A DNA stretch of 64,000 bases from Semisulcospira habei (taxonomy: Eukaryota; Mollusca; Gastropoda; Semisulcospiridae): contig BTPG01000002.1 of the NCBI GenBank assembly GCA_036245525.1, positions 119,183,293 through 119,247,292 of the forward strand. Reading direction: 5' to 3'. Position numbers and translations under genes: made by a program. Each line of letters begins with the position of its first letter. The stretch's first letter is position 1. Positions 26,139 through 38,300 of the stretch are shown piece by piece. The notes beneath the pieces are model-generated. The model did not search any database, was not told the origin of the DNA, and worked only from the letters and a program-made list of their open reading frames with translations.

Positions 26139-26422
26139 GTATCTGTGTCTCCCATGCATATGGGTATGTGCTATAGGGAAAACTCTTGTGTTAAGTCTGA
26201 CCCACTACAGACAGCAACTAAGTGGGTAACAAAAACTGTTGTAAACCTCAGATCTTGCTCCTCTTACCTAGGCAGTGCACAAACGACTGGGTAGACAACA
26301 TTCATTCTCATGAGTTTAGTTGAGTATAAGTGGAAAAATGAACACTTTCTTTCGAAAAAAGTGTCTCAAAACTTCCATCCCAAAAACGTACTTCACGAAC
26401 ACTTCAATGCACTATAATAATA

Positions 26423-26561
26423 GTGAGGTTAGTTTACACAAAAAAACTCCCAACAACAAATGAGAACAAAGTCACAGCAGATAACCAGCTTCTAACTAGT
26501 ACTTGCTGCGATTTCACTCTCGGTCCTTGTTGCGAGTCGTTTGTTGCAAACGAAACCTCAC
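26423..26561. mobile_element. Family-A MITE lacking the core
   Basis: TA|GTGAGGTTAG at the left and GAAACCTCAC|TA at the right; arms with TCCCAACAACAAATGAGAAC. The core hairpin is deleted, leaving only the family-A shell. Confidence 0.7.
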
Positions 26562-26832
26562 TAATAATGGCGGTTTCAGTGACTCCTAACCTCTGATAGC
26601 AAAAGATATGTGACAGCTAAAAAAACACATGAGAACTGTTACCTCGAATAACAACGTTCGCTCGATATGCACACTGTGTAATGGAAATTTATGACTTTCT
26701 TGTAATATTACAAAACAGTAACATTTAACCAAAACAAATGAATCGACAAATAAAGAAAAATAACAGTATTGTGGAATCAGACCTGGTTAGGCATCTCTCA
26801 ATTGAGGAGGCGTCTCATGTTTCATGACAATA

Positions 26833-27165
26833 GTGAGATTTCGTTTGCGAGGAATGACTACCAGCAACAAACAGTGAAGTCACAGCAGATAAATGCCTGA
26901 ACCATAAACACTCCAAACATCCCGAAGAGGCATAGATCCTCATGAGCACAGACTCCAAACATCTCCATGAGGCATCGATGCTCATGATCCCAGGCTCCAA
27001 AATTCTCCAAGAGGCATAGATCTTCATGAGCCCGAAGTGCTCATGATGATGTATGCCTCTTGGAGATGTTTGGAGCGTTTTCTATGTTTATGACACAAGC
27101 TTGCTATTCGCTGTGACTCGCTCTCGTTTGTTGTTGGGAGTCATTGGTTGGAAAGGAAACCTCAC
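26833..27165. mobile_element. Family-A MITE with multiplied core arms
   Basis: TA|GTGAGATTTC at the left and GGAAACCTCAC|TA at the right. The left side has three successive core-like segments (near 26921, 26965, 27007) before the single right arm, so the core was locally duplicated. Confidence 0.7.
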
Positions 27166-27469
27166 TAATATGATACTGATAGCATTATGTGCTTGCCACA
27201 GTAACAAAATGCGCCAGAACAAAAACTGGAATGACTGGGCATTGCAAGGTTTTTGACATACACAAAATATCAGCAGGGACATTCTGTCACGCAGTAGAAT
27301 ACCATTTTTATGCTATTAGAATAATTTTCTTTAAATTTCAGGGCAAACTGCAGGAGATTAAAAGACCTTGATAGCTCAATGGGAATGCCTGAATAGCAAG
27401 GTGCCACTAAAGTTAGTTATTTGGGTTTAATGCCGAGCAGGCAATGTGCCACTATAACTCTGCCCTAGA

Positions 27470-27545
27470 AAGGCAAAAGACAGTTAAGTCCATTTCTGTG
27501 AAAAAAGAGATTTTTACTGTGCAGTATAATACAATGAAAATCTTA
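27470..27545. mobile_element. Palindromic MITE, family F
   Basis: AAAAGACAGTTAAGTCCATT, AAAAGAGATTTTTACTG and a short complementary AAAATCTTAC. Right arm truncated. Confidence 0.45.
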
Positions 27546-27549
27546 CTTC

Positions 27550-27788
27550 CTGATTCAAGTGGGACAGCAAAAGTGAGTATGTACTGGGCCATCCGTCATC
27601 TGTAAACTTTAACGTTGGCATTTTCTCAGAGACTATTCAAGCCAGTCTTCAAACTTGTGCAAGACCTTTCTAAACAAACCAATTTCAGTGACCTCTCTCA
27701 AAGGTCAAGCTCACCTAGGGTCCAGAAATCAGTTAACAACAGACATATTTTGACTTTTTTCCTTTTCCTCAAATACTATTTTCAACTT
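27550..27788 (+). repeat. Repeat family R, 5' part
   Basis: GACAGCAAAAGTGAGTATG, CTTTAACGTTGGCATTTTCT and a first unit, interrupted by LINE copy 3; continues at 29338. Confidence 0.6.
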
Positions 27789-29337
27789 TTAATTATCGTG
27801 GAATTACCCTGCTGTCCATTGCCGGGAAAATTCTCGCAAGGTTGCTCCTGAATCGGCTGGTACCTGCCATCGCTGAAGACCACCTCTCAGAGCCAACAGG
27901 AGTACCACCGACATGGTCTTTGTGCTGAGACAGCTTCAGGAGAAGTGCCGCGAGCAGAACAAAGGCTGTACGTAACGTTTGTCGACCTAACAAAAGCGTT
28001 TGACACTGTGAGCAGGCAAGGTATGTGGCATATCCTGGAGCGACTAGGTTGTCCCCCAAAGTTCCTCAACATGATCGTCCAGCTCCACGAGGACCAGCAA
28101 GACCAGGTCAGACTAAACAGTGACCTCTCAGAACCATTCCCCATTCGCAACGGCATGAAGCAAGGCTGTGTGCTGGCACCGACCCTCTTCACCATCTTCT
28201 TCAGCATGATGTTGAAGCAGGCCACAGTGGACCTCGACGATGACGACGCAGTGTACATCAGGTATCGTCTCGATGGCAGCCTGTTCAACCTCAGACGACT
28301 GCAGGCCCACACGAAAACCCTAGACCAACTGATTCGTGAGCTGCTCTTTGCTGATGATGCTGCCCTCGTTGCACACACAGAGAGAGCCTTGCAGCGCATT
28401 ACGTCCTGCTTCGCAGATGCCGCCCAGCTCTTTGGACTTGAGGTCAGTCTGAAAAAGACAGAGGTCCTTCATCAACCGGCACCCAAGGAAGAGCATCGCC
28501 CTCCCCACATCACCATCGGCGAGTCCGAACTGAAGTCTGTACACCAGTTTACCTACCTTGGCTGCATCATCACGTCAGACGCCAAGCTGGACAAGGAGCT
28601 GGACAACAGGCTGGCAAAAGTGAACAGTGCTTTCGGGCGACTATTCAAGCGGGTGTGGCACAATCAACAGCTGAAAAAAGGCACCAAGATCAGCGTGTAC
28701 AGAGCTGTCGTCCTCACCACCCTGCCCATACGGTTCCGAGTCCTGGGCCCTCTACCGCAGCCAACTACGACTCCTTGAACGCTTTCACCAGCGCTGCCTG
28801 CGTACCATTCTCAGCATTCACTGGAGTGACTATGTCACCAACGTCGAGGTCCTTGAACAGGCGGAAACTGTGAGCATCGAGGTTTTGCTGCTGCGGACAC
28901 AGCTTCGCTGGGCGGGGCACGTCTCCAGGATGGAGGATCATCGCCTACCCAAGATCACTCTGTTCGGCGAGCTCGCCACTGGACACCGAGACAGAGGGGC
29001 ACCAAAGAAGAGATACAAAGACGGTCTCAAGAAGTCACTTAGTGCCTGCCAAATCGACCACTGCCAGTGGTCTTCGCTTGCTGCGGACCGTGACACCTGG
29101 CGCTCCACCATTCACAAGGCAGCCGTCTCCTTTGAGGACTCTCGCAGAGCTAACCTTAAGGACAAGCGGCTCAGAAGAAAAAACAGAGTTGTAGTAACTC
29201 AGAACCCTGACCAGACCTTCCCCTGCAGCCACTGCGGTCGAACCTGCCTGTCCCAGATTGGCCTCCGCAGCCACGAAAATGCCTGCAGACGACGTGGGCA
29301 AGCCCTATAGAATCTTCGTTCGCGATGTCAAGCCAAG
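27789..29337 (+). mobile_element. APE-type LINE copy 3, 5' truncated and frameshifted
   Basis: Same family as copies 1 and 2, opposite strand. Begins inside the RT at TATCGTGGAATTACCCTG and ends at the family 3' end AAGCCAAG. Flanked by an 11-bp target duplication ATTTTCAACTT (27778-27788 and 29338-29348) within repeat family R. Damage: about 20 bp lost near 27891 between short CAGAG repeats, a 1-bp loss near 27965 (AAAGGCTGTACG), and a frame break near 28725. RT motifs FVDLTKAFDTVSR and ELLFADDAALVA remain. A dead copy. Confidence 0.88.
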
Positions 29338-30975
29338 ATTTTCAACTTCAAACCCAAACTTGATAAAGAGATACCTGATGGTAAGACCTTTCTATAATAC
29401 TAATTAGGATGATCCCTGGAAAAAGTCACGGTTAACAAGAGATTGGCAAATGTGTGAAAAATGACAATTTTTTTTTAATTGAACTTTTTTTTTTTTAATC
29501 AAAGTTTTGGCAAACTTTTCAGACCTTTCTATGCCAGGAATGCTGAATGAGAAGAACAAGATCTTTCTATGCATATTAATTTAGCTGACCCCTCGCAAAG
29601 GTCAAGGGTTTGCAAGGGGTTGACAAATGTATACACAAGAAGGGCATAGCCCTTAAAGCTCGCGTGTATGACTGATCCACACGTGTGACAATAAGCAAAT
29701 CCATGTTTTCTTACAATTTAATCAGTTTCACACATCTGTGAAACCCCTGACCTGTGTGATGCATCGACTAAATTAGTATACATAGGCAGGTCTTATCATC
29801 AGCTACCTTTGTGCCAAATTTGATTGAAAAGTTTGCCAAAATGTTGATAATAACTACAAATTCTGTGAAAAATTGGCATTTATACACATTTGTCGACCTC
29901 TTGTAAACCTTGACCTTCCTGAGGGGTCATCCAAATTAGTATGCATAGATAGGTCTTACCATCAGGTATCTCTGTACCAAGTTTGGGGTTGAAGTTGTAA
30001 ATAGTAACTGATAAAAAACATTTCTTGTCAAAATATGGCTATTATTTTTGGACCTATTTCCTGAGCTCTTGTGACCCTTGACCTTTCCGAGGAGTCATTC
30101 AAATTAGTATGCATAGATAGGTCTTACCATCAGGTATCTCTGTACCAAGTTTGGGGTTGAAGTTGTAAATAGTAACTGATAAAAAACATTTCTTGTCAAA
30201 ATATGGCTATTATTTTTGGACCTATTTCCTGAGCTCTTGTGACCCTTGACCTTTCCGAGGAGTCATTCAAATTAGTATGCATAGATAGGTCTTGCCATCA
30301 GGTATCTCTGTACCAAGTTTAGGTTTGAAGTTGTGAATAGTATTTGAGCAAAAACATCTTTTGTCAAAATATGGCTATTTTTTACCTATTTCCTGAGCTC
30401 TTGTGACCCTTGACCTTTCTGAGGGATCAACCAACTTAGCATGCATAGAAAGGTCTTGCCATCAGTTATCTTTGCACCAAGTTAGAGTTTGAAGTTGTGA
30501 ATAGTATTTGAGAAAAAAGAATTATGTCAAAATATAGCTATTTTTGATATATTTCCTGATCCCCTGTGACCTTGACCTTTGTGAGAGGTCACTCAAATTG
30601 GTATGTTTAAAAAGGTCTTGCCACAAAGTATCCTTGGGTCAAGTGTGAAGACTGTGGCTTGAATAGTCTCCGAGAAAATGCCAACGTTAAAGTTTTTACC
30701 ACAGACAATGGTGGACGAACAACAGACAGACAACAGACAGGGATTATCACTGGCCCAGAACATACTCACTTTTGCTTCGCGCATGAGCCAAAAATGCATA
30801 CATTTTCAGAGAACATGCACTTTGCTGGTACAAAAGCCAAACCTTTACTTATGTTAAGACACTTGAACACTTGCTCCTTTCAGTGACCTGTCAGAAAGAT
30901 CAAGGTCACAAAGGTCAGACTTATTATGTGGTTCAGTCACGTGAGCCATAATGGCTTTGCCTTTCTCATTACAAA
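29338..30975 (-). repeat. Dispersed repeat family R, long tandem array
   Basis: Best-preserved array. Successive units repeat every 164-168 bp with TAGTATGCATAGATAGGTCT, CAAAATATGGCTATT and TGACCCTTGACCT at 30072, 30240 and 30404. Two neighbouring units near 29950-30260 are almost identical. Ends at GAGCCATAATGGCTTTGCCT. Confidence 0.75.
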
Positions 30976-31019
30976 AACTGACTTGCTGTCTTTTGCCTTT
31001 CTAAGGCAGAACACGGCAC

Positions 31020-31125
31020 TATTCTTGAGCTGATTCATCTGCAAGAGGCAAAATTTCTCATGAGCCCCTCAAGTTTCTGAGGCTAATGAGAATCTATGTT
31101 TCTTGCTGGCTGGGATCAGCTGCAG
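31020..31125. mobile_element. Partial core-hairpin MITE
   Basis: GCAAGAGGCAAAATTTCTCATGAG-type left arm (diverged) and TAATGAGAATCTATGTTTCTT right arm around CCCCTCAAGTTTCTGAGG. Confidence 0.5.
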
Positions 31126-31280
31126 TTAGCACTGGGTATGATACACAAAAAGCTAACATCAAAATTTCACATTTTGCATTGTGCTGGTTGTCTCCATTGA
31201 TTTACGACCGCTGATCAGAGGTAGCCAATCAAAGGACATAACCAGTGTGGTTCTGTACATGTATACAAAGCAATGATGTT

Positions 31281-31340
31281 AACCCTTAGGCTGTCAGTAG
31301 CGCTTTTAGACAAAAACACTACTGATAGTCAAAGGGTTAA
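31281..31340. mobile_element. Family-G (TTAA-type) palindromic MITE, short
   Basis: TTAACCCTTAGGCTGTCAG at the left and TGATAGTCAAAGGGTTAA at the right around CGCTTTTAGACAAAAACAC. A 60-bp minimal copy. Confidence 0.65.
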
Positions 31341-31767
31341 GAATAACAGACTAAGCACATCCCTAGTGTAATATTGCACTAAAATACATGTCAACTTCTC
31401 ACAAACTTTCAAATACATAGCCAGTTATTTTGGTTGAAACAAAAATCCACGAAAATACAGTTTTGAAGCCCTTTCACATTGTTTCTTGTCTTGCACACAA
31501 AATATAATCACTACCGTCTCATCAAACATCTATAAAGTAATTTTTTAAAAAAAAGAACAGTAGAACATAAAAAAGACAACAGATCACCATGATTCAAAAC
31601 AGATCACTAATCATCGAGATCACCCACACACATGCCAACACACACACTCCAAGATCCGCACTTTAGTGTTTGTTTTTATATTAAACAATCCTACATTAAC
31701 ACTATGTATACAATATGATCAAAGTTCAAAGAAGATGCACACAATGCTTTATCTATGTCTGTCCTCT

Positions 31768-31870
31768 GACAGTATATCCCTTTTTGTCAAAAAGCAAGAT
31801 TTTCATTATATTACAATTAAAATCTCACTTTTCACAAAAAATGGATTTGCTGTCTTTTGCCTTCACAGTA
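31768..31870. mobile_element. Palindromic MITE, family F
   Basis: CCCTTTTTGTCAAAAAGCAA and complement-like TCTCACTTTTCACAAAAAAT then GGATTTGCTGTCTTTTGCC. Confidence 0.55.
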
Positions 31871-31872
31871 TA

Positions 31873-32115
31873 GATGTGTGCTGTCTGCGATTTTGGACCT
31901 TACAGCCTAGTGCAGACAGGCACATGCATATTTAAGAGAAATCACAAAACATCCTAGAAATCTGCAGTTCACCAAGACAAAAAACAGAAGGCATGAATTT
32001 ATACTTGTCTTAACACAAATGATGACCCATCCACTCAAAACCAACCCATACATCAGTGTACGCTGGTCTGTGATTTTGGACCTTGCAGCCCTATGCCATA
32101 AGATCCCAAATATCA
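31873..32115. mobile_element. Two family-E MITE remnants
   Basis: GTGTGCTGTCTGCGATTTTG-like at 31875 and GTACGCTGGTCTGTGATTTT at 32055, each followed by GGACCTTACAGCC or GGACCTTGCAGCC. Right arms largely missing. Confidence 0.45.
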
Positions 32116-32536
32116 AACTAGCGCAAACATAAGGGCTAGCACCTCTCCGCTGACTTTAAGGACAGAAAACAGCTAATACATATACACACCAAGTCCTCTC
32201 AATATTCATTAATAATAATTATACTGTATGCATCAAACAGTATGATACACTGCTTCTACACAATCCACCACTGAGGTATACGCTCACACTCACCATAAAA
32301 TATAATAACAGTTTTTACAGTGTTTGTACATTAATTATAATACAGACATAGTTAGTGTGTACATAAATGAACAAAATAAATATGCTACAAAGGAATGACA
32401 TAAATCAACTCAATAGTACACATCACATGATCATTAAATTACAGCACTGAAAAAACATTATTCATATTAATCGTAAAGTTTAAATCGTTTTGAGAAAAAT
32501 TAATTTTTCTCTAAAATATATTTTTTCGAAAAATAC

Positions 32537-32716
32537 TTACCGATGAAATTACTATTAGGAAAGTGTCTAAGCTAGACTAATTTTAGCCAAAAATTGTTGT
32601 GTACATGTAGGGGAGGTAATAAGGGGCACTCTAGCCTAGGCTGTGACCCGAGTAGCCTCCCCTTCATCTCATCCGGTCATTCGCCCACCGGATGCTTACC
32701 AGTCTGTTTCTGAGCG
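32537..32716 (+). repeat. DIRS-1 left inverted terminal repeat
   Basis: TACCGATGAAATTACTATTA through CACCGGATGCTTACCAGTCT matches the complement of 38830-39009 with few differences. Adjacent outer 40 bp (GAAAAATTAATTTTTCTC) form the element tip. Confidence 0.85.
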
Positions 32717-32754
32717 GAACAGCGGCAAGCGCGGTAGGTGAGAGGGTCATCCGA

Positions 32755-32851
32755 GTAATATCATCGGTAAGTATTTTTTGAAAAAATATATTTTAGAGAA
32801 AAATTAATTTGTTTCCTCAAAACACATTACCGATGATTTTACTATTAGGAA
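32755..32851 (+). repeat. DIRS-1 internal complementary region
   Basis: First half (to ATTAATT near 32811) is the complement of the left tip; second half (TGTTTCCTCAAAACACATTA) is the complement of the right tip. Together they spell the junction expected in a circularised element. Confidence 0.85.
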
Positions 32852-32895
32852 GAATGACGAAGAGGAGGTGGGTGCCGCTATAACGCCTCTAACCC

Positions 32896-34017
32896 CTAGT
32901 TACTTGGCAATGAGACCCGCCCTCCCAAACAACCTCCCGTTAATTTTAGCGAAGAATACCAAAGGCCCCTGGTGCGCCGGGAGGGAGTGTTGCTCCGCCG
33001 TGATGTCTTCCACCAGCGAAGCTTCTGGCGCTGGCTGGAGAGGTCCCTCAGGTAGAATCGGGCCAAGGTCGACTGCGCTTGCCATCCCCCGGCCGCCACG
33101 ATATCTTTGACCGCGAAGTTGCGGTCGACCGTTAGTCTAGCGGTCATGGCTCTGACTTCGTGCGCCCTGATGTTCATTCATTTGGCTGTATCAGGGGAGA
33201 TCCTGGTAGGGGAGCGTATCACCCAACGGAGCCAGGATGATATCGTCCGGGCCGAGATGTCATATCTACCTGGGGACAGAGGGAGGAGAAGGCGGGTGCG
33301 TCCCCTGCATAGCGGCTTGTTCCGGCGCAGGTAAAACGCGTAAAGCCCTTACCGGGTCCTGTTGTCTGGACTCTCGGGAAGAGCCTGGACTCGTAAGGAG
33401 GAAAGGTGACCACTTGAGGGGCAGCCACAGGAGATCGGACCTTGGTGCAAACGTCCGATCGGGAAGCCGGTGAACAGAGCCGTCCGTCCGGAACTGCAAG
33501 GATGCGGGCCGTGTTGAAGGGCGTGCAGCTTGTTGACCTTGGAGGCAGAGGTGAGGGCCAGTAGGAAGCAAGTCTTCCGCGTCACGTCCGGGAACTGCGC
33601 CAACTGGATAGGGTTGAAGCAGGCAGAGTTGAGCCAGGTCAGCATCCAGGGCAGGTCCCATCGTGGCACGAGCGAGCGAAGGGCGGACCGTTGTAGCCTG
33701 AAGGAGGCCAAGATTGGCGAAGCCCTGCAGTCGCCAGGGTCGGATCGTCCCCAATGCCGGTACGTGTCAGCGATCATAGCCAGATAGCCCCGAACGGTGA
33801 TTGACACTGAATGCTGGTCGGTGAACAGCCAGAGGAAACTAAGCCAGCTGGGGGACACAGTCAACTGCGTGGGGTCGAGTCGTTTGTCGTCACACCCGTG
33901 GCACAGGACTCGCCACTTCCCTTCGTAGACCCGTCTGGTCGAGGAACTACGAGCTGTAGTGATGGCCTCCACTGCAGCACCGGAGAAGCCTCTAGCCACG
34001 AGGTCTCGCTGCACCAT
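32896..34017 (-). pseudogene. DIRS-1 tyrosine recombinase, frameshifted
   Basis: N-terminal part reads ARGFSGAAVEAITTARSSST and RRVYEGKWRVLC, the SAM-like core-binding domain of DIRS recombinases. The C-terminal part, in another frame, keeps the HxxR box (IRAHEVRAM) and the tyrosine motif LARFYLRDL. The box-A arginine position reads ASKVNKLHAL. At least one frameshift separates the halves, near 33350. Confidence 0.75.
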
Positions 34018-34482
34018 CTCCAGGCGTGGTGGAGGAGGAGTCGGTTGGGCAAGGGTGGCGCATCACCCGTCGCGGTAGCTTGAGCATCGTGCGTGGTGTG
34101 GGAAGCCGCAGCGGGGAAGCCGAGGCGAGGTTCACAGGGTCGGAGGTCCGCGACTTTGTCCAGCAGAATGGGCCCCCAGGAACATGACCGCGTTGAGCCC
34201 TCTGAGCTGTGCTTTGACGAGAAGACTTGTAATCAACGTGCGTGGTTTCACGGCGCGGGTTAGAGGCCAGCGATCCACGAGCACCTTCCGCAGGAAGTGT
34301 CCACGAGGAACAGGACCGCGTTGCCATCTTAGCTGAGCCGGAGCTTGAAGAAAGCACTGTAGGAGGTACGGCGAGGCGACGAGGCCGTCCCAAGAGGGGT
34401 AGAGAGCGTCGACCACTCAGGCTAGCGGCAATGAAACGGTGGAGGACGAAGCGAGGAGGCTGTAGGTACCAAGTCGGCGCGA

Positions 34483-35500
34483 TCATAGGGACCTCCCAGC
34501 CGCTCCGATCACCCGAAGATGTCCGGTCGGCGTGTCCATTTGGAGCGGAGCTGCTGGCCGCGACACGCGATAGAGTCGGCAGGTCATGCGGATGTCCCGT
34601 GAAGACTCTTTCTCGTGTAGCGACGTCTCTGCTGCGCACCAGCGGAGCCCCTGGCAGAGGAGAAAGGAAGGGAGAGGCACCGCGTCCCGCCCTGCTTCTA
34701 ATGTAGTCGACGACTGTGGCACTGTCGGAGAGGACGAGAAGCTCCTGACGTCGCTGACGTGACATCCGACACTGGGCCACGAGGTCCGGAGCACATCCGC
34801 CGAAGGCTGAGTAGAATCTCTGCAGCAGGTGAGCACCCACGGCAGTGTGACTTGCGATGGCGCCAGGGACATCTGGGGTAAGGTTGAGAAGAGGAATCTC
34901 CCGTCGCAAGGAAGACGGATCCGCCCAACGAAGAAGGTGAGGACGAAGCACCGGCCGCACCCGAACCTGAGACTCGAGGTCTGACGAGGGTCGTCCATGG
35001 AGAAGCGGAAGCAGCTGAAGCGGGGGGGGAGGGGGGGGGCAGTAGAGGCATCGTAGGGGATGAAGTTCCGCTGCAGTACCCACCAGATCCTGAAGCTGAA
35101 GTCATCGTCTGGCGTAGGACGCCTGCTCTTGAAACACCCGCCGCGCTGGATTTGCGAACCGCTGAATCTGCCACTTCGGAAGTCGTCTTTCGGGAGGTCG
35201 ATGAGCGATTCCATCCCTAGGCCAAGCGGCGCTGCGACGTGAAGTCGGACTTGCCCACGTAGACCAGGAAGCCGAGCCTGTCAAGGAATCCAGAAGTGCA
35301 TCTCGATCCTTCTCCAATGAGGACCCCGACCGGTATCGCATGAGAAGATCGACTAGGGAAGTTGAAGTGGAGCCCGAAGACGTCCAACTGCTCCTGTCCA
35401 CTTAGACGAACAGCTACGGTTGAAACCCCAGAGGCAGCAGCTGACACCGAATGGAGCGCGCAACACCGGTAAATCACACCGCCAAAGGCAAACCGAAGTA
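34483..35500 (-). pseudogene. DIRS-1 RNase H and RT remnants
   Basis: [17 protein letters not shown] (about 34685-34735) is the RNase H motif; LGFLVYVGKSDFTSQRRL (about 35220-35300) matches the RT end found intact in element 2 ([12 protein letters not shown]). The reading frame changes repeatedly. Confidence 0.65.
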
Positions 35501-35849
35501 AACGTCTGGAGATGGGCTGTCTGTTGACGCGCAGAAGGAATTCTTCTCCCAGGATGTCCGCCAGGAGCTCCTAACCGCGGTGAGGGCAGGAAGCCTCCGA
35601 TCCTCGATGCGCGGAATGAAGCCCGGAAGAGGCTCAGACAAGCATAGCCAAGCGCCGTCTCCACAGGACGACGTGCAAGTCCCAGGACCGTAGAAACTGT
35701 CCGCCAGCCCTAGGGTGCCGGTAGGCGAAGCTACTAAGAGAATAAGGCGGATCACTAAACCACAGCGCTAACGTACCTGCCAGCTGTAACGCTCTACCAA
35801 GTATACACCCTTGAATAACCCTGTGACAAGTACACGCAAACCCTACTAG

Positions 35850-38300
35850 CTGCCTCGGCGACCGACGCTAAGGCTACACTCAAAGCCTCTAAGCGCCACG
35901 CGGGCACGCAAACCCCGCAGGCTCACCCCGTCCAGGGAAGCCGTACCACCGTGTTGGGCCGGAAGGCTTGCGTCGTAACCCGTGCAGCCCGAGACAACCT
36001 GTCCCGTGAGAGTCAGGTGCACGCCGCACCATGCCCCATAGTCTCGGCCGGGGCGATGGTACTTGCACTGGGCTGGAGGCGGAAACTCTGTTGGCCTGTG
36101 GCAGGTTAGGTCGGCCATACTCTTGTCCCGACGCAGGCCCAGGGATGGGCGCATCCAAGGCGCAGTAAGCAGTCTGTGGCAGCGGTGGCCTGTCCCGCGA
36201 GTGCGGTCGCCGTCGCGGAACGGCAGCCCGCTCGTACGTCAACGCCCAAGGCCCGTCCGCATCGATCTGAGTAGAAGGGGAGTGCGAGACGATGAGAACC
36301 CGGCTCGTCCGTTAACCTCTAACCAACGGACGGGTGTATGCAAACCCAACAGTCTTGTCCGGTCTTGAATGCCTTGCATTGAACCTCCGCCCTGAGACGG
36401 CCTTAGTCAACTGTCGGCGTTAACCCCTCAATCAACGACTAAACTAAGTTACTGCCTTTGGAGCAAGACGCTGAAGCTTCAAGGAAACTCGTCGCGATCC
36501 CGACTCGTCACTTACCAAACCCGACAAGCGGGAGCACACTACGTCATCAGACGATACTTGGTCCCCTGTCAAAGCCCTAAGAGTGGGCGCCTAACGACTG
36601 AGCTGGACGAGGGCCGGAGTGCCAACTCCCACGAGCGCCACATGGTCCAGCCAATCCTTAGCCATGCTGCACCGGAGGGGAGACGGGTGAGGCCGTTCGT
36701 CGCGATCCCGTCTCGTCCAGAATCCTTCTAACAGACGAGTGGATGCTCTCAGTACCTACGAGTTGGCGCGCGCCGCCAGAAGTTCTAGTAGTCCCCGTCC
36801 AGCGGCGTACGTCACCCGAGCGCTGCATGGACCAGCATCCTCGTCCCGCCGAGGAACTCGTCACTCACCATGGGCGAGGCGTCATAGTCTATCCATGCAG
36901 GGGTATTCCCCGTGGTGCGGCGAACGGCGTCCAGGGAGGGTAGACGGGGCGTGTCATCTCGCGCGATCCCGTCTCGTCCACATTCTTCTATCCCATGAGC
37001 GGGCGCTCGTCAGTCCAGCATCCTTGTCTGGTCGTGATCCCCTGTCCCAACCTTGGAGAGGGAACGCTAACCTCCGGCTGGACTCGTGTTCTTTTCAAAG
37101 GATAGAGGCAGAAGCTGGCCTAATCCGTGCCGTTCGCGGCTCCACAACCGGTGAAAACCCACTCCTCGGGTCTGTGGCAGTCCCGGTGCTGGAGTCCGCT
37201 CTCGGGCTGACGTCGATCGTCACGCATCAGTCTATCCCGTGCCCCCAGTCCATACCGCGTCACTCGAGGCTCCACAAACGGCGAACCACTAGTCAGTCTG
37301 AAGTACCAGTCGTCGGGTCTGTGGCAGTCACCGATGCTGGAGTTCGTTCTCGGGCTGATGTCCATCCACGCATCAGTCTATCCCATGCTGCTCGAGGCTC
37401 CACAACCGATGACCTACCACTAGTCGGGTCTGTGGCAGTCAACAATGCCGGAGTGCATTCTCGGGACGGTAGAGGCCGAACACGTGTCAGTCCATCCCGC
37501 GTCGCTCGCTTTCTGTCGCGGCGTTGAAGGCTCTGTCACCAGGTAAGAGCCACTAGTCGGGTCTGTGGGGCTTACCGGTGTGGGATCCTTGTGCCGAGAA
37601 AGGGTTCTGTCTCGAGGCCTAGCTCTCGGCGCTCGAGTATCTGCGACTGGACAGAGACAACTAGGCGGGACTGTGGTGGCTGCCGGCGCTAGAGCTCGGG
37701 CTCGCGGCCTAAGCCGCGGCGTTGAAGGCTCTGTCACCTGGTAAGAGCCATTAGTAGGGTCTGTGGGGCTTACCCGGGTCGATGTCCGTTTCCCGCAGCG
37801 GAACCCGCGCTGCTGGAGGCTTCAGAACCGGTGGCATACCACTAGTCGGGTCTGTGGCCGCCACCGATGCTGGAGTTGTTAGTGGGGCTGGCGCCGGCCG
37901 CTCACGTCTATCCTTAGCCCCTCGCGGCTCCACAACCGGTGAGCTACCACTAGTCGGGTCTGTGGCAGTCACCGAAGCTGGAGCTCGGTCTCGTACATAG
38001 TCGGCCGTTCGCGCCAGTAGAAGCTCCATAGCTGGGACCATAGCACCTCCCGCCAGTTGGCTCAGACCAGGCACGGGTGCGTGGAAGCACAGCCGGAGCA
38101 GGGTAGGCCGACGGCATGCTCATCACTCGGCCACTGAAACTGCCCACAACGCGTGCAGGTGTGGAACTGCATACTGCAACACATAGTGCACAAAAAACAA
38201 GCGAGCGAGACCCCTACGGGTCCGCAACAAGTATCCGTGCATATAAAACGAAACGAAGCCAAGAATACGGCGCATGCCAACGCCCGACGCTCTTCCTCAT
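35850..38300 (-). pseudogene. DIRS-1 Gag-like region with internal repeats
   Basis: Near the element's 5' side (38062-38180) a cysteine-rich motif reads CTRCGQFQWPSDEHAVGLPC then SGC, similar to element 2. Between 37130 and 38000 a segment containing ACTAGTCGGGTCTGTGGCAG recurs several times at irregular spacing. No intact frame. Gag identity is inferred from position and the Cys motif. Confidence 0.55.

Larger units (their letters stand above)
31126..32496. other. Intergenic sequence, no gene seen
   Basis: AT-rich, with only the small MITEs listed separately and a CA-rich tract near 31625-31650. No exon-like or RNA-gene signal is recognised. Confidence 0.4.

Noticed and set aside
36739..37527. 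262-codon plus-strand frame in element 1
   Set aside because: It runs antisense to the DIRS Gag-like region and is open because of the GC-rich internal repeats; no homology recognised.
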